Shown: one piece after another, positions 34,043 through 46,617 of the stretch
Numbering within the stretch: position 1 is the stretch's first letter
How the letters are laid out: every line of letters begins with the position of its first letter
Origin: Elymus sibiricus
Taxonomy: Eukaryota > Streptophyta > Magnoliopsida > Poales > Poaceae
Assembly (NCBI GenBank): GCA_039707655.1
Contig: CM077673.1
Span: forward strand, 4,350,001 to 4,414,000
Length of the DNA: 64,000 bases
Direction of reading: 5' to 3'
The notes under the pieces: model-generated
What the model was told of the DNA's origin: nothing
What the model saw: only the letters and a program-made list of their open reading frames with translations
Databases searched by the model: none
Translations under genes and position numbers: made by a program

Positions 34043-37000
34043 ATCTGCGAGTTTTGGGGAGGTCCCCGTAAGCGAACCCCGGGGTTCCCCGAACATTTGG
34101 ATCGCCCCGGGACCCATAATCAGTGAGTAATAGCATAGAAAACAGGTAAGAATGGACCAAATATGCGAGTTTTGGTGATGTCACCGTAACCGGTCCACAG
34201 GCTTCCCCGAACGTTCGGACGACCAAGACAACCAAAAAACAGTGAATAATAGCACAGAAAGCTAGTAAGAATGGACCAAATCTGCGAGTTTTGGCGAGGT
34301 CCCCATAACCGGACCCCGGGCTTCCCCGAACGTTCGGACGACCACGACAACCAAAAAACAGTGAACAATAGCATAGAAAACCGGTAAGAATGGACCAAAT
34401 CTGCGAGTTTTGGCAAGGTCCCCGTAACCGGACCCCGGGCATCCCCAAATGTTGGGACGACCACAACAACCAAAAGCAGTGAATAATAGCATAGAAAACA
34501 AGTAAGAATGGACCAAATCTGCGAGTTTTGGCGAGGTCCCCGTAAGCGGACCCCATGGTTCCCCGAACGTTTCGATCGTCCCGAGACCGAAAATCAGTGA
34601 GTAATAGCATAGAAAACTGGCCGGAAAAGACAAAATCTGCTAGTTTTGGTGAGGTCCCGGTAACCGGTCCACGGGCTTCCCCGAATGTTCGGACGGCCAC
34701 GACAACCAAAAAAACAGTGAATAATAGCATAGAAATCTGGTCAGAATGGACAAAATCTGCGAGTTTTGGCGAGGTCCCCGTAAGCGGACCCCGGGGTTCC
34801 CCGAACATTTGGATCGCCCCGGGACCCATAATCAGAGAGTAATAGCATAGAAAACAGGTAAGAATTGACCAAATCTGCGAGTTTTGGCGATGTCCCCGTA
34901 ACCGGTCCACGGGCTTCCCCGAACGTTCGGACGACCACGACAACCAAAAAACAGTGAATAATAGAACAGGAAACTAGTAAGCATGGACCAAATCTGCGAG
35001 TTTTGGTGAGGTCCCCGTAACCGGACCCTGGGCTTCCCCGAACGTTCGGACGACCACGACAACCAAAAAACAGTGAATAATAGCATAGAAAACTGGTAAG
35101 AATGCACCAAATTTGCGAGTTTTGGCAAGGTCCCCGTAACCGGACCCCGAGCATCCCCAAATGTTGGGACGACCACAACAACAAAAAAACAGTGAATAAT
35201 AGCATAGAAAACTGGTCAGACTGGACCAAATCTGCGAGTTCTGGCGAGGTCCCCGTAAGCGGACCCCATGGTTCCCCGAACGTCTCGATCGTCCCAAGAC
35301 CCAAAATCAGTGAGTAATAGCATAGAAAACTGGCCGGAACAGACAAAATCTGCTAGTTTTGGCGAGGTCCCGGTAACCGGTCCACGGGCTTCCCCGAATG
35401 TTCGGACGGCCACGACAACCAAAAAAACAGTGAATAATAGCATAGAAATCTGGTCAGAATGGACAAAATCTGCGAGTTTTGGGGAGGTCCCCGTAAGCGA
35501 ACCCCGGGGTTCCCCGAACATTTGGATCGCCCCGGGACCCATAACCAGTGAGTAATAGCATAGAAAACAGGTAAGAATGGACCAAATCTGCGAGTTTTGG
35601 CGATGTCACCGTAACCGGTCCACGGGCTTCCCCGAACGTTCGGACGACCAAGACAACCAAAAAACAGTGAATAATAGCACAGAAAACTAGTAAGAATGGA
35701 CCAAATCTGCGAGTTTTGGCGAGGTCCCCGTAACCGGACCCCGGGCTTCCCCGAACGTTCGGACGACCACGACAACCAAAAAACAGTGAATAATAGCATA
35801 GAAAACTGTTAAGAATGGACCAAATCTGCGAGTTTTGGCAAGGTCCCCGTAACCGGTCCCCGAGCATCCCCAAATGTTGGGACGACCACAACAACCAAAA
35901 ACAGTGAATAATAGCATAGAAAACTGGTCAGACTGGACCAAATCTGCGAGTTCTGGCGAGGTCCCCGTAAGCGGACCCCATGGTGCCCCGAACGTCTCGA
36001 TCGTCCCAAGACCCAAAATCAGTGAGTAATAGCATAGAAATCTGGCCGGAACAGACAAAATCTGCTAGTTTTGGCGAGGTCCCGGTAACCGGTTCACGGG
36101 CTTCCCCGAATGTTTGGACGGCCACGACAACCAAAAAAACAGTGAATAATAGCATAGAAATCTGGTCAGAATGGACAAAATCTGCGAGTTTTGGGGAGGT
36201 CCCCGTAAGCGAACCCCGGGGTTCCCCGAACATTTGGATCGCCCCGGGACCCATAATCAGTGAGTAATAGCATAGAAAACAGGTAAGAATGGACCAAATA
36301 TGCGAGTTTTGGTGATGTCACCGTAACCGGTCCACAGGCTTCCCCGAACGTTCGGACGACCAAGACAACCAAAAAACAGTGAATAATAGCACAGAAAGCT
36401 AGTAAGAATGGACCAAATCTGCGAGTTTTGGCGAGGTCCCCGTAACCGGACCCCGGGCTTCCCCGAACGTTCGGACGACCACGACAACCAAAAAACAGTG
36501 AATAATAGCATAGAAAACCGGTAAGAATGGACCAAATCTCCGAGTTTTGGCAAGGTCCCCGTAACCGGACCCCGGGCATCCCCAAATGTTGGGACGACCA
36601 CAACAACCAAAAGCAGTGAATAATAGCATAGAAAACAAGTAAGAATGGACCAAATCTGCGAGTTTTGGCGAGGTCCCCGTAAGCGGACCCCATGGTTCCC
36701 CGAACGTTTCGATCGTCCCGAGACCGAAAATCAGTGAGTAATAGCATAGAAAACTGGCCGGAAAAGACAAAATCTGCTAGTTTTGGTGAGGTCCCGGTAA
36801 CCGGTCCACGGGCTTCCCCGAATGTTCGGACGACCACGACAACCAAAAAACAGTGAATAATAGCATAGAAAACAGGTAAGAATGGACCAAATCTGCGAGT
36901 TTTGGCGATGTCACCGTAACCGGTCCACAGGCTTCCCCGAACGTTCGGACGACCAAGACAACCAAAAAACAGTGAATAATAGCACAGAAAGCTAGTAAGA

Positions 37001-39618
37001 ATGGACCAAATCTGCGAGTTTTGGCAAGGTCCCCGTAACCGGACCCCGGGCTTCCCCGAACGTTCGGACGACCACTACAACCAAAAAACAGTGAATAATA
37101 GCATAGAAAACCGGTAAGAACGGACCAAATCTACGAGTTTTGGCAAGGTCCCCGTAACCGGACCCCGGGCATCCCCAAATGTTGGGACGACCACAACAAC
37201 CAAAAACAGTGAATAATAGCATAGAAAACAGGTAAGAATGGACCAAATCTGCGAGTTTTGGCGAGGTCCCCGTAAGCGGACCCCATGGTTCCCCGAACGT
37301 TTCAATCGTCCCGAGACCCAAAATCAGTGAGTAATAGCATAGAAAACTGGCCGGAAAAGACAAAATCTGCTAGTTTTGGCGAGGTCCCGGTAACCGGTCC
37401 ACGGGCTTCCCCGAATGTTCGGATGGCCACGACAACCAAAAAAACAGTGAATAATAGCATAGAAATCTGGTCAGAATGGACAAAATCTGCGAGTTTTGGC
37501 GAGGTCCCCGTAAGCGGACCCCGGGGTTCCCCAAACATTTGGATCGCCCCGGGACCAATAATCAGAGAGTAATAGCATAGAAAACAGGTAAGAATTGACC
37601 ACATCTGCGAGTTTTGGCGATGTCACCGTAACCGTTCCACGGGCTTCCCCGAACGTTCGGACGACCATGACAACCAAAAAACAGTGAATAATAGAACAGG
37701 AAACTAGTAAGAATGGACCAAATCTGAGTTTTGGCGAGGTCCCCGTAACCGGACCCCGGGCTTCCCCGAACGTTCGGACTACCACGACAACCAAAAAACA
37801 GCGAATAATAGCATAGAAAACTAGTAAGAATGGACCAAATCTGCGAGTTTTGGCAAGGTCCCCGTAACCGGACCCCGGGCATCCCCAAATGTTGGGACGA
37901 ACACAACAACCAAAAACAGTGAATACTAGCATAGAAAACAGGTAAGAATGGACCAAATCTGCGAGTTTTGGCGAGGTCCCCGTAAGCGGACCCCATGGTT
38001 CCCCGAACGTCTCGATCGTCCCAAGACCCAAAATCACTGAGTAATAGCATAGAAAACTGGCCGGAACAGACAAAATCAGCTAGTTTTGGCGAGGTCCCGG
38101 TAACCGGTCCACGGGCTTCCCCGAATGTTTGGACGGCCACGACAACCAAAAAAACAGTGAATAATAGCATAGAAATCTGGTCAGAATGGACAAAATCTGC
38201 GAGTTTTGGGGAGGTCCCCGTAAGCGAACCCCGGGGTTCCCCGAACATTTGGATCGCCCCGGGACCCATAATCAGTGAGTAATAGCATAGAAAACAGGTA
38301 AGAATGGACCAAATATGCGAGTTTTGGTGATGTCACCGTAACCGGTCCACAGGCTTCCCCGAACGTTCGGACGACCAAGACAACCAAAAAACAGTGAATA
38401 ATAGCACAGAAAGCTAGTAAGAATGGACCAAATCTGCGAGTTTTGGCGAGGTCCCCGTAACCGGACCCCGGGCTTCCCCGAACGTTCGGACGACCACGAC
38501 AACCAAAAAACAGTGAATAATAGCATAGAAAACCGGTAAGAATGGACCAAATCTCCGAGTTTTGGCAAGGTCCCCGTAACCGGACCCCGGGCATCCCCAA
38601 ATGTTGGGACGACCACAACAACCAAAAGCAGTGAATAATAGCATAGAAAACAAGTAAGAATGGACCAAATCTGCGAGTTTTGGCGAGGTCCCTGTAAGCG
38701 GACCCCATGGTTCCCCGAACGTTTCGATCATCCCGAGACCGAAAATCAGTGAGTAATAGCATAGAAAACTGGCCGGAAAAGACAAAATCTGCAAGTTTTG
38801 GTGAGGTCCCGGTAACCGGTCCACGGGCTTCCCCGAATGTTCGGACGGCCACGACAACCAATAAAACAGTGAATAATAGCATAGAAATCTGGTCAGAATG
38901 GACAAAATCTGCGAGTTTTGGCGAGGTCCCCGTAAGCGGACCCCGGGGTTCCCCGAACATTTGGATCGCCCCGGGACCCATAATCAGAGAGTAATAGCAC
39001 AGAAAACAGGTAAGAATTGACCAAATCTGCGAGTTTTGGCGATGTCCCCGTAACCGGTCCACGGGCTTCCCCGAACGTTCGGACGACCACGACAACCAAA
39101 AAACAGTGAATAATAGAACAGGAAACTAGTAAGAATGGACCAAATCTGCGAGTTTTGGGGAGGTCCCCGTAACCGGACCCTGGGCTTCCCCGAACGTTCG
39201 GACGACCACGACAACCAAAAAACAGTGAATAATAGCATAGAAAACTGGTAAGAATGCACCAAATTTGCGAGTTTTGGAAATGTCCCCGTAACCGGACCCC
39301 GAGCATCCCCAAATGTTGGGACGACCACAACAACCAAAAACAGTGAATAATAGCATAGAAAACTGGTCAGACTGGACCAAATCTGCGAGTTCTGGCGAGG
39401 TCCCCGTAAGCGGACCCCATGGTTCCCCGAACGTCTCGATCGTCCCAAGACCCAAAATCAGTGAGTAATAGCATAGAAAACTGGCCGGAACAGACAAAAT
39501 CTGCTAGTTTTGGCGAGGTCCCGGTAACCGGTCCACGGGCTTCCCCGAATGTTCGGACGGCCACGACAACCAAAAAAACAGTGAATAATAGCATAGAAAT
39601 CTGGTCAGAATGGACAAA
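34043..39618 (+). repeat. 47-monomer super-repeat, copy 2 (5,576 bp)
   Basis: Same order as the unit beginning at 28467, with all private marks repeated at +5,576: F* chimera at 36772-36890, CG loss near 37721, ATCACTGAG near 38034 and GATCATCCCGAG near 38727. The copies are not identical; for example CCCCATAACC near 29330 reads CCCCGTAACC near 34906. This argues against simple duplication of one stretch by the assembler. Confidence 0.86.
36772..36890 (+). repeat. Chimeric monomer F*, copy 2
   Basis: Identical in structure to the chimera at 31196 and exactly 5,576 bp downstream of it. It was therefore copied with the 47-monomer super-repeat rather than formed again. Confidence 0.83.
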
Positions 39619-42600
39619 ATCTGCGAGTTTTGGGGAGGTCCCCGTAAGCGAACCCCGGGGTTCCCCGAACATTTGGATCGCCCCGGGACCCATAACCAGT
39701 GAGTAATAGCATAGAAAACAGGTAAGAATGGACCAAATCTGCGAGTTTTGGCGATGTCACCGTAACCGGTCCACGGGCTTCCCCGAACGTTCGGACGACC
39801 AAGACAACCAAAAAACAGTGAATAATAGCACAGAAAACTAGTAAGAATGGACCAAATCTGCGAGTTTTGGCGAGGTCCCCGTAACCGGACCCCGGGCTTC
39901 CCCGAACGTTCGGACGACCACGACAACCAAAAAACAGTGAATAATAGCATAGAAAACTGTTAAGAATGGACCAAATCTGCGAGTTTTGGCAAGGTCCCCG
40001 TAACCGGTCCCCGAGCATCCCCAAATGTTGGGACGACCACAACAACCAAAAACAGTGAATAATAGCATAGAAAACTGGTCAGACTGGACCAAATCTGCGA
40101 GTTCTGGCGAGGTCCCCGTAAGCGGACCCCATGGTGCCCCGAACGTCTCGATCGTCCCAAGACCCAAAATCAGTGAGTAATAGCATAGAAATCTGGCCGG
40201 AACAGACAAAATCTGCTAGTTTTGGCGAGGTCCCGGTAACCGGTTCACGGGCTTCCCCGAATGTTTGGACGGCCACGACAACCAAAAAAACAGTGAATAA
40301 TAGCATAGAAATCTGGTCAGAATGGACAAAATCTGCGAGTTTTGGGGAGGTCCCCGTAAGCGAACCCCGGGGTTCCCCGAACATTTGGATCGCCCCGGGA
40401 CCCATAATCAGTGAGTAATAGCATAGAAAACAGGTAAGAATGGACCAAATATGCGAGTTTTGGTGATGTCACCGTAACCGGTCCACAGGCTTCCCCGAAC
40501 GTTCGGACGACCAAGACAACCAAAAAACAGTGAATAATAGCACAGAAAGCTAGTAAGAATGGACCAAATCTGCGAGTTTTGGCGAGGTCCCCGTAACCGG
40601 ACCCCGGGCTTCCCCGAACGTTCGGACGACCACGACAACCAAAAAACAGTGAATAATAGCATAGAAAACCGGTAAGAATGGACCAAATCTCCGAGTTTTG
40701 GCAAGGTCCCCGTAACCGGACCCCGGGCATCCCCAAATGTTGGGACGACCACAACAACCAAAAGCAGTGAATAATAGCATAGAAAACAAGTAAGAATGGA
40801 CCAAATCTGCGAGTTTTGGCGAGGTCCCCGTAAGCGGACCCCATGGTTCCCCGAACGTTTCGATCGTCCCGAGACCGAAAATCAGTGAGTAATAGCATAG
40901 AAAACTGGCCGGAAAAGACAAAATCTGCTAGTTTTGGTGAGGTCCCGGTAACCGGTCCACGGGCTTCCCCGAATGTTCGGACGACCACGACAACCAAAAA
41001 ACAGTGAATAATAGCATAGAAAACAGGTAAGAATGGACCAAATCTGCGAGTTTTGGCGATGTCACCGTAACCGGTCCACAGGCTTCCCCGAACGTTCGGA
41101 CGACCAAGACAACCAAAAAACAGTGAATAATAGCACAGAAAGCTAGTAAGAATGGACCAAATCTGCGAGTTTTGGCAAGGTCCCCGTAACCGGACCCCGG
41201 GCTTCCCCGAACGTTCGGACGACCACTACAACCAAAAAACAGTGAATAATAGCATAGAAAACCGGTAAGAACGGACCAAATCTACGAGTTTTGGCAAGGT
41301 CCCCGTAACCGGACCCCGGGCATCCCCAAATGTTGGGACGACCACAACAACCAAAAACAGTGAATAATAGCATAGAAAACAGGTAAGAATGGACCAAATC
41401 TGCGAGTTTTGGCGAGGTCCCCGTAAGCGGACCCCATGGTTCCCCGAACGTTTCAATCGTCCCGAGACCCAAAATCAGTGAGTAATAGCATAGAAAACTG
41501 GCCGGAAAAGACAAAATCTGCTAGTTTTGGCGAGGTCCCGGTAACCGGTCCACGGGCTTCCCCGAATGTTCGGATGGCCACGACAACCAAAAAAACAGTG
41601 AATAATAGCATAGAAATCTGGTCAGAATGGACAAAATCTGCGAGTTTTGGCGAGGTCCCCGTAAGCGGACCCCGGGGTTCCCCAAACATTTGGATCGCCC
41701 CGGGACCAATAATCAGAGAGTAATAGCATAGAAAACAGGTAAGAATTGACCACATCTGCGAGTTTTGGCGATGTCACCGTAACCGTTCCACGGGCTTCCC
41801 CGAACGTTCGGACGACCATGACAACCAAAAAACAGTGAATAATAGAACAGGAAACTAGTAAGAATGGACCAAATCTGAGTTTTGGCGAGGTCCCCGTAAC
41901 CGGACCCCGGGCTTCCCCGAACGTTCGGACTACCACGACAACCAAAAAACAGCGAATAATAGCATAGAAAACTAGTAAGAATGGACCAAATCTGCGAGTT
42001 TTGGCAAGGTCCCCGTAACCGGACCCCGGGCATCCCCAAATGTTGGGACGAACACAACAACCAAAAACAGTGAATACTAGCATAGAAAACAGGTAAGAAT
42101 GGACCAAATCTGCGAGTTTTGGCGAGGTCCCCGTAAGCGGACCCCATGGTTCCCCGAACGTCTCGATCGTCCCAAGACCCAAAATCACTGAGTAATAGCA
42201 TAGAAAACTGGCCGGAACAGACAAAATCAGCTAGTTTTGGCGAGGTCCCGGTAACCGGTCCACGGGCTTCCCCGAATGTTTGGACGGCCACGACAACCAA
42301 AAAAACAGTGAATAATAGCATAGAAATCTGGTCAGAATGGACAAAATCTGCGAGTTTTGGGGAGGTCCCCGTAAGCGAACCCCGGGGTTCCCCGAACATT
42401 TGGATCGCCCCGGGACCCATAATCAGTGAGTAATAGCATAGAAAACAGGTAAGAATGGACCAAATATGCGAGTTTTGGTGATGTCACCGTAACCGGTCCA
42501 CAGGCTTCCCCGAACGTTCGGACGACCAAGACAACCAAAAAACAGTGAATAATAGCACAGAAAGCTAGTAAGAATGGACCAAATCTGCGAGTTTTGGCGA

Positions 42601-43769
42601 GGTCCCCGTAACCGGACCCCGGGCTTCCCCGAACGTTCGGACGACCACGACAACCAAAAAACAGTGAATAATAGCATAGAAAACCGGTAAGAATGGACCA
42701 AATCTGCGAGTTTTGGCAAGGTCCCCGTAACCGGACCCCGGGCATCCCCAAATGTTGGGACGACCACAACAACCAAAAGCAGTGAATAATAGCATAGAAA
42801 ACAAGTAAGAATGGACCAAATCTGCGAGTTTTGGCGAGGTCCCTGTAAGCGGACCCCATGGTTCCCCGAACGTTTCGATCATCCCGAGACCGAAAATCAG
42901 TGAGTAATAGCATAGAAAACTGGCCGGAAAAGACAAAATCTGCAAGTTTTGGTGAGGTCCCGGTAACCGGTCCACGGGCTTCCCCGAATGTTCGGACGGC
43001 CACGACAACCAATAAAACAGTGAATAATAGCATAGAAATCTGGTCAGAATGGACAAAATCTGCGAGTTTTGGCGAGGTCCCCGTAAGCGGACCCCGGGGT
43101 TCCCCGAACATTTGGATCGCCCCGGGACCCATAATCAGAGAGTAATAGCATAGAAAACAGGTAAGAATTGACCAAATCTGCGAGTTTTGGCGATGTCCCC
43201 GTAACCGGTCCACGGGCTTCCCCGAACGTTCGGACGACCACGACAACCAAAAAACAGTGAATAATAGAACAGGAAACTAGTAAGAATGGACCAAATCTGC
43301 GAGTTTTGGTGAGGTCCCCGTAACCGGACCCTGGGCTTCCCCGAACGTTCGGACGACCACGACAACCAAAAAACAGTGAATAATAGCATAGAAAACTGGT
43401 AAGAATGCACCAAATTTGCGAGTTTTGGAAAGGTCCCCGTAACCGGACCCCGAGCATCCCCAAATGTTGGGACGACCACAACAACCAAAAACAGTGAATA
43501 ATAGCATAGAAAACTGGTCAGACTGGACCAAATCTGCGAGTTCTGGCGAGGTCCCCGTAAGCGGACCCCATGGTTCCCCGAACGTCTCGATCGTCCCAAG
43601 ACCCAAAATCAGTGAGTAATAGCATAGAAAACTGGCCGGAACAGACAAAATCTGCTAGTTTTGGCGAGGTCCCGGTAACCGGTCCACGGGCTTCCCCGAA
43701 TGTTCGGACGGCCACGACAACCAAAAAAACAGTGAATAATAGCATAGAAATCTGGTCAGAATGGACAAA
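39619..43769 (+). repeat. 35-monomer super-repeat (4,151 bp), partial copy of the 47-mer
   Basis: The order is h3-h1(11-mer)-h4'-h5-h1-h2. This corresponds to 35468-39618 at an offset of 4,151 bp and lacks the leading h1-h2 pair. The F* chimera recurs at 40923-41041 and the CG loss near 41872. Private differences from the earlier copies include TCTGCGAG instead of TCTCCGAG in D of the h1 unit near 42710. The last boundary fell two HORs further right than in the 47-mer, as expected when successive unequal exchanges use different registers. Confidence 0.85.
40923..41041 (+). repeat. Chimeric monomer F*, copy 3
   Basis: Third instance of the F* junction, 4,151 bp after the second, inside the 35-monomer unit. 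All three are followed by a B monomer with GATGTCACC and GGTCCACAGGC. Confidence 0.83.
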
Positions 43770-46617
43770 ATCTGCGAGTTTTGGGGAGGTCCCCGTAAGC
43801 GAACCCCGGGGTTCCCCGAACATTTGGATCGCCCGGGGACCCATAACCAGTGAGTAATAGCATAGAAAACAGGTAAGAATGGACCAAATCTGCGAGTTTT
43901 GGCGATGTCACCGTAACCGGTCCACGGGCTTCCCCGAACGTTCGGACGACCAAGACAACCAAAAAACAGTGAATAATAGCACAGAAAACTAGTAAGAATG
44001 GACCAAATCTGCGAGTTTTGGCGAGGTCCCCGTAACCGGACCCCGGGCTTCCCCGAACGTTCGGACGACCACGACAACCAAAAAACAGTGAATAATAGCA
44101 TAGAAAACTGTTAAGAATGGACCAAATCTGCGAGTTTTGGCAAGGTCCCCGTAACCGGTCCCCGAGCATCCCCAAATGTTGGGACGACCACAACAACCAA
44201 AAACAGTGAATAATAGCATAGAAAACTGGTCAGACTGGACCAAATCTGCGAGTTCTGGCGAGGTCCCCGTAAGCGGACCCCATGGTGCCCCGAACGTCTC
44301 GATTGTCCCAAGACCCAAAATCAGTGAGTAATAGCATAGAAATCTGGCCGGAACAGACAAAATCTGCTAGTTTTGGCGAGGTCCCGGTAACCGGTTCACG
44401 GGCTTCCCCGAATGTTTGGACGGCCACGACAACCAAAAAAACAGTGAATAATAGCATAGAAATCTGGTCAGAATGGACAAAATCTGCGAGTTTTGGGGAG
44501 GTCCCCGTAAGCGAACCCCGGGGTTCCCCGAACATTTGGATCGCCCCGGGACCCATAATCAGTGAGTAATAGCATAGAAAACAGGTAAGAATGGACCAAA
44601 TCTGCGAGTTTTGGCGATGTCACCGTAACCGGTCCACAGGCTTCCCCGAACGTTCGGACGACCAAGACAACCAAAAAACAGTGAATAATAGCACAGAAAG
44701 CTAGTAAGAATGGACCAAATCTGCGAGTTTTGGCAAGGTCCCCGTAACCGGACCCCGGGCTTCCCCGAACGTTCGGACGACCACTACAACCAAAAAACAG
44801 TGAATAATAGCATAGAAAACCGGTAAGAATGGACCAAATCTGCGAGTTTTGGCAAGGTCCCCGTAACCGGACCCCGGGCATCCCCAAATGTTGGGACGAC
44901 CACAACAACCAAAAACAGTGAATACTAGCATAGAAAACAGGTAAGAATGGACCAAATCTGCGAGTTTTGGCGAGGTCCCCGTAAGCGGACCCCATGGTTC
45001 CCCGAACGTCTCGATCGTCCCAAGACCCAAAATCAGTGAGTAATAGCATAGAAAACTGGCCGGAACAGACAAAATCAGCTAGTTTTGGCGAGGTCCCGGT
45101 AACCGGTCCACGGGCTTCACCGAATGTTTGGACGGCCACGACAACCAAAAAAACAGTGAATAATAGCATAGAAATCTGGTCAGAATGGACAAAATCTGCG
45201 AGTTTTGGGGAGGTCCCCGTAAGCGAACCCCGGGGTTCCCCGAACATTTGGATCGCCCCGGGACCCATAATCAGTGAGTAATAGCATAGAAAACAGGTAA
45301 GAATGGACCAAATATGCGAGTTTTGGTGATGTCACCGTAACTGGTCCACAGGCTTCCCCGAACGTTCGGACGACCAAGACAACCAAAAAACAGTGAATAA
45401 TAGCACAGAAAGCTAGTAAGAATGGACCAAATCTGCGAGTTTTGGCGAGGTCCCCGTAACCGGACCCCGGGCTTCCCCGAACGTTCGGACGACCACGACA
45501 ACCAAAAAACAGTGAATAATAGCATAGAAAACCGGTAAGAATGGACCAAATCTGCGAGTTTTGGCAAGCTCCCCGTAACCGGACCCCGGGCATCCCCAAA
45601 TGTTGGGACGACCACAACAACCAAAAGCAGTGAATAATAGCATAGAAAACAAGTAAGAATGGACCAAATCTGCGAGTTTTGGCGAGGTCCCTGTAAGCGG
45701 ACCCCATGGTTCCCCGAACGTTTCGATCGTCCCGAGACCGAAAATCAGTGAGTAATAGCATAGAAAACTGGCCGGAAAAGACAAAATCTGCTAGTTTTGG
45801 TGAGGTCCCGGTAACCGGTCCACGGGCTTCCCCGAATGTTCGGACGGCCACGACAACCAATAAAACAGTGAATAATAGCATAGAAATCTGGTCAGAATGG
45901 ACAAAATCTGCGAGTTTTGGCGAGGTCCCCGTAAGCGGACCCCGGGGTTCCCCGAACATTTGGATCGCCCCGGGACCCATAATCAGAGAGTAATAGCATA
46001 GAAAACAGGTAAGAATTGACCAAATCTGCGAGTTTTGGCGATGTCCCCGTAACCGGTCCACGGGCTTCCCCGAACGTTCGGACGACCACGACAACCAAAA
46101 AACAGTGAATAATAGAACAGGAAACTAGTAAGAATGGACCAAATCTGCGAGTTTTGGTGAGGTCCCCGTAACCGGACCCTGGGCTTCCCCGAACGTTCGG
46201 ACGACCACGACAACCAAAAAACAGTGAATAATAGCATAGAAAACTGGTAAGAATGCACCAAATTTGCGAGTTTTGGAAAGGTCCCCGTAACCGGACCCCG
46301 AGCATCCCCAAATGTTGGGACGACCACAACAACCAAAAACAGTGAATAATAGCATAGAAAACTGGTCAGACTGGACCAAATCTGCGAGTTCTGGCGAGGT
46401 CCCCGTAAGCGGACCCCATGGTTCCCCGAACGTCTCGATCGTCCCAAGACCCAAAATCAGTGAGTAATAGCATAGAAAACTGGCCGGAACAGACAAAATC
46501 TGCTAGTTTTGGCGAGGTCCCGGTAACCGGTCCACGGGCTTCCCCGAATGTTCGGACGGCCACGACAACCAAAAAAACAGTGAATAATAGCATAGAAATC
46601 TGGTCAGAATGGACAAA
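43770..46617 (+). repeat. Four-HOR super-repeat h3-h5-h1-h2, copy 1 (2,848 bp)
   Basis: HORs start at 43770, 44482, 45194 and 45906. The composition differs from the left-hand four-HOR cycle: h5 replaces h4, and h1 lacks the C deletion, so the unit is a full 4 x 712 bp. Markers are GATCGCCCGGGGACCC in A after h2, CTCGATTGTCCC in E of h3 (near 44300), GCTTCACCG (near 45117) and GGCAAGCTCCCC (near 45565). Confidence 0.87.

Noticed and set aside
28467..39618. Assembly duplication artefact as the explanation of the 5,576-bp tandem
   Set aside because: The copies differ at a few sites (for example near 29330 against 34906), and a third, differently bounded copy follows. This fits real duplication better. 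Only read depth and spanning reads could settle it.
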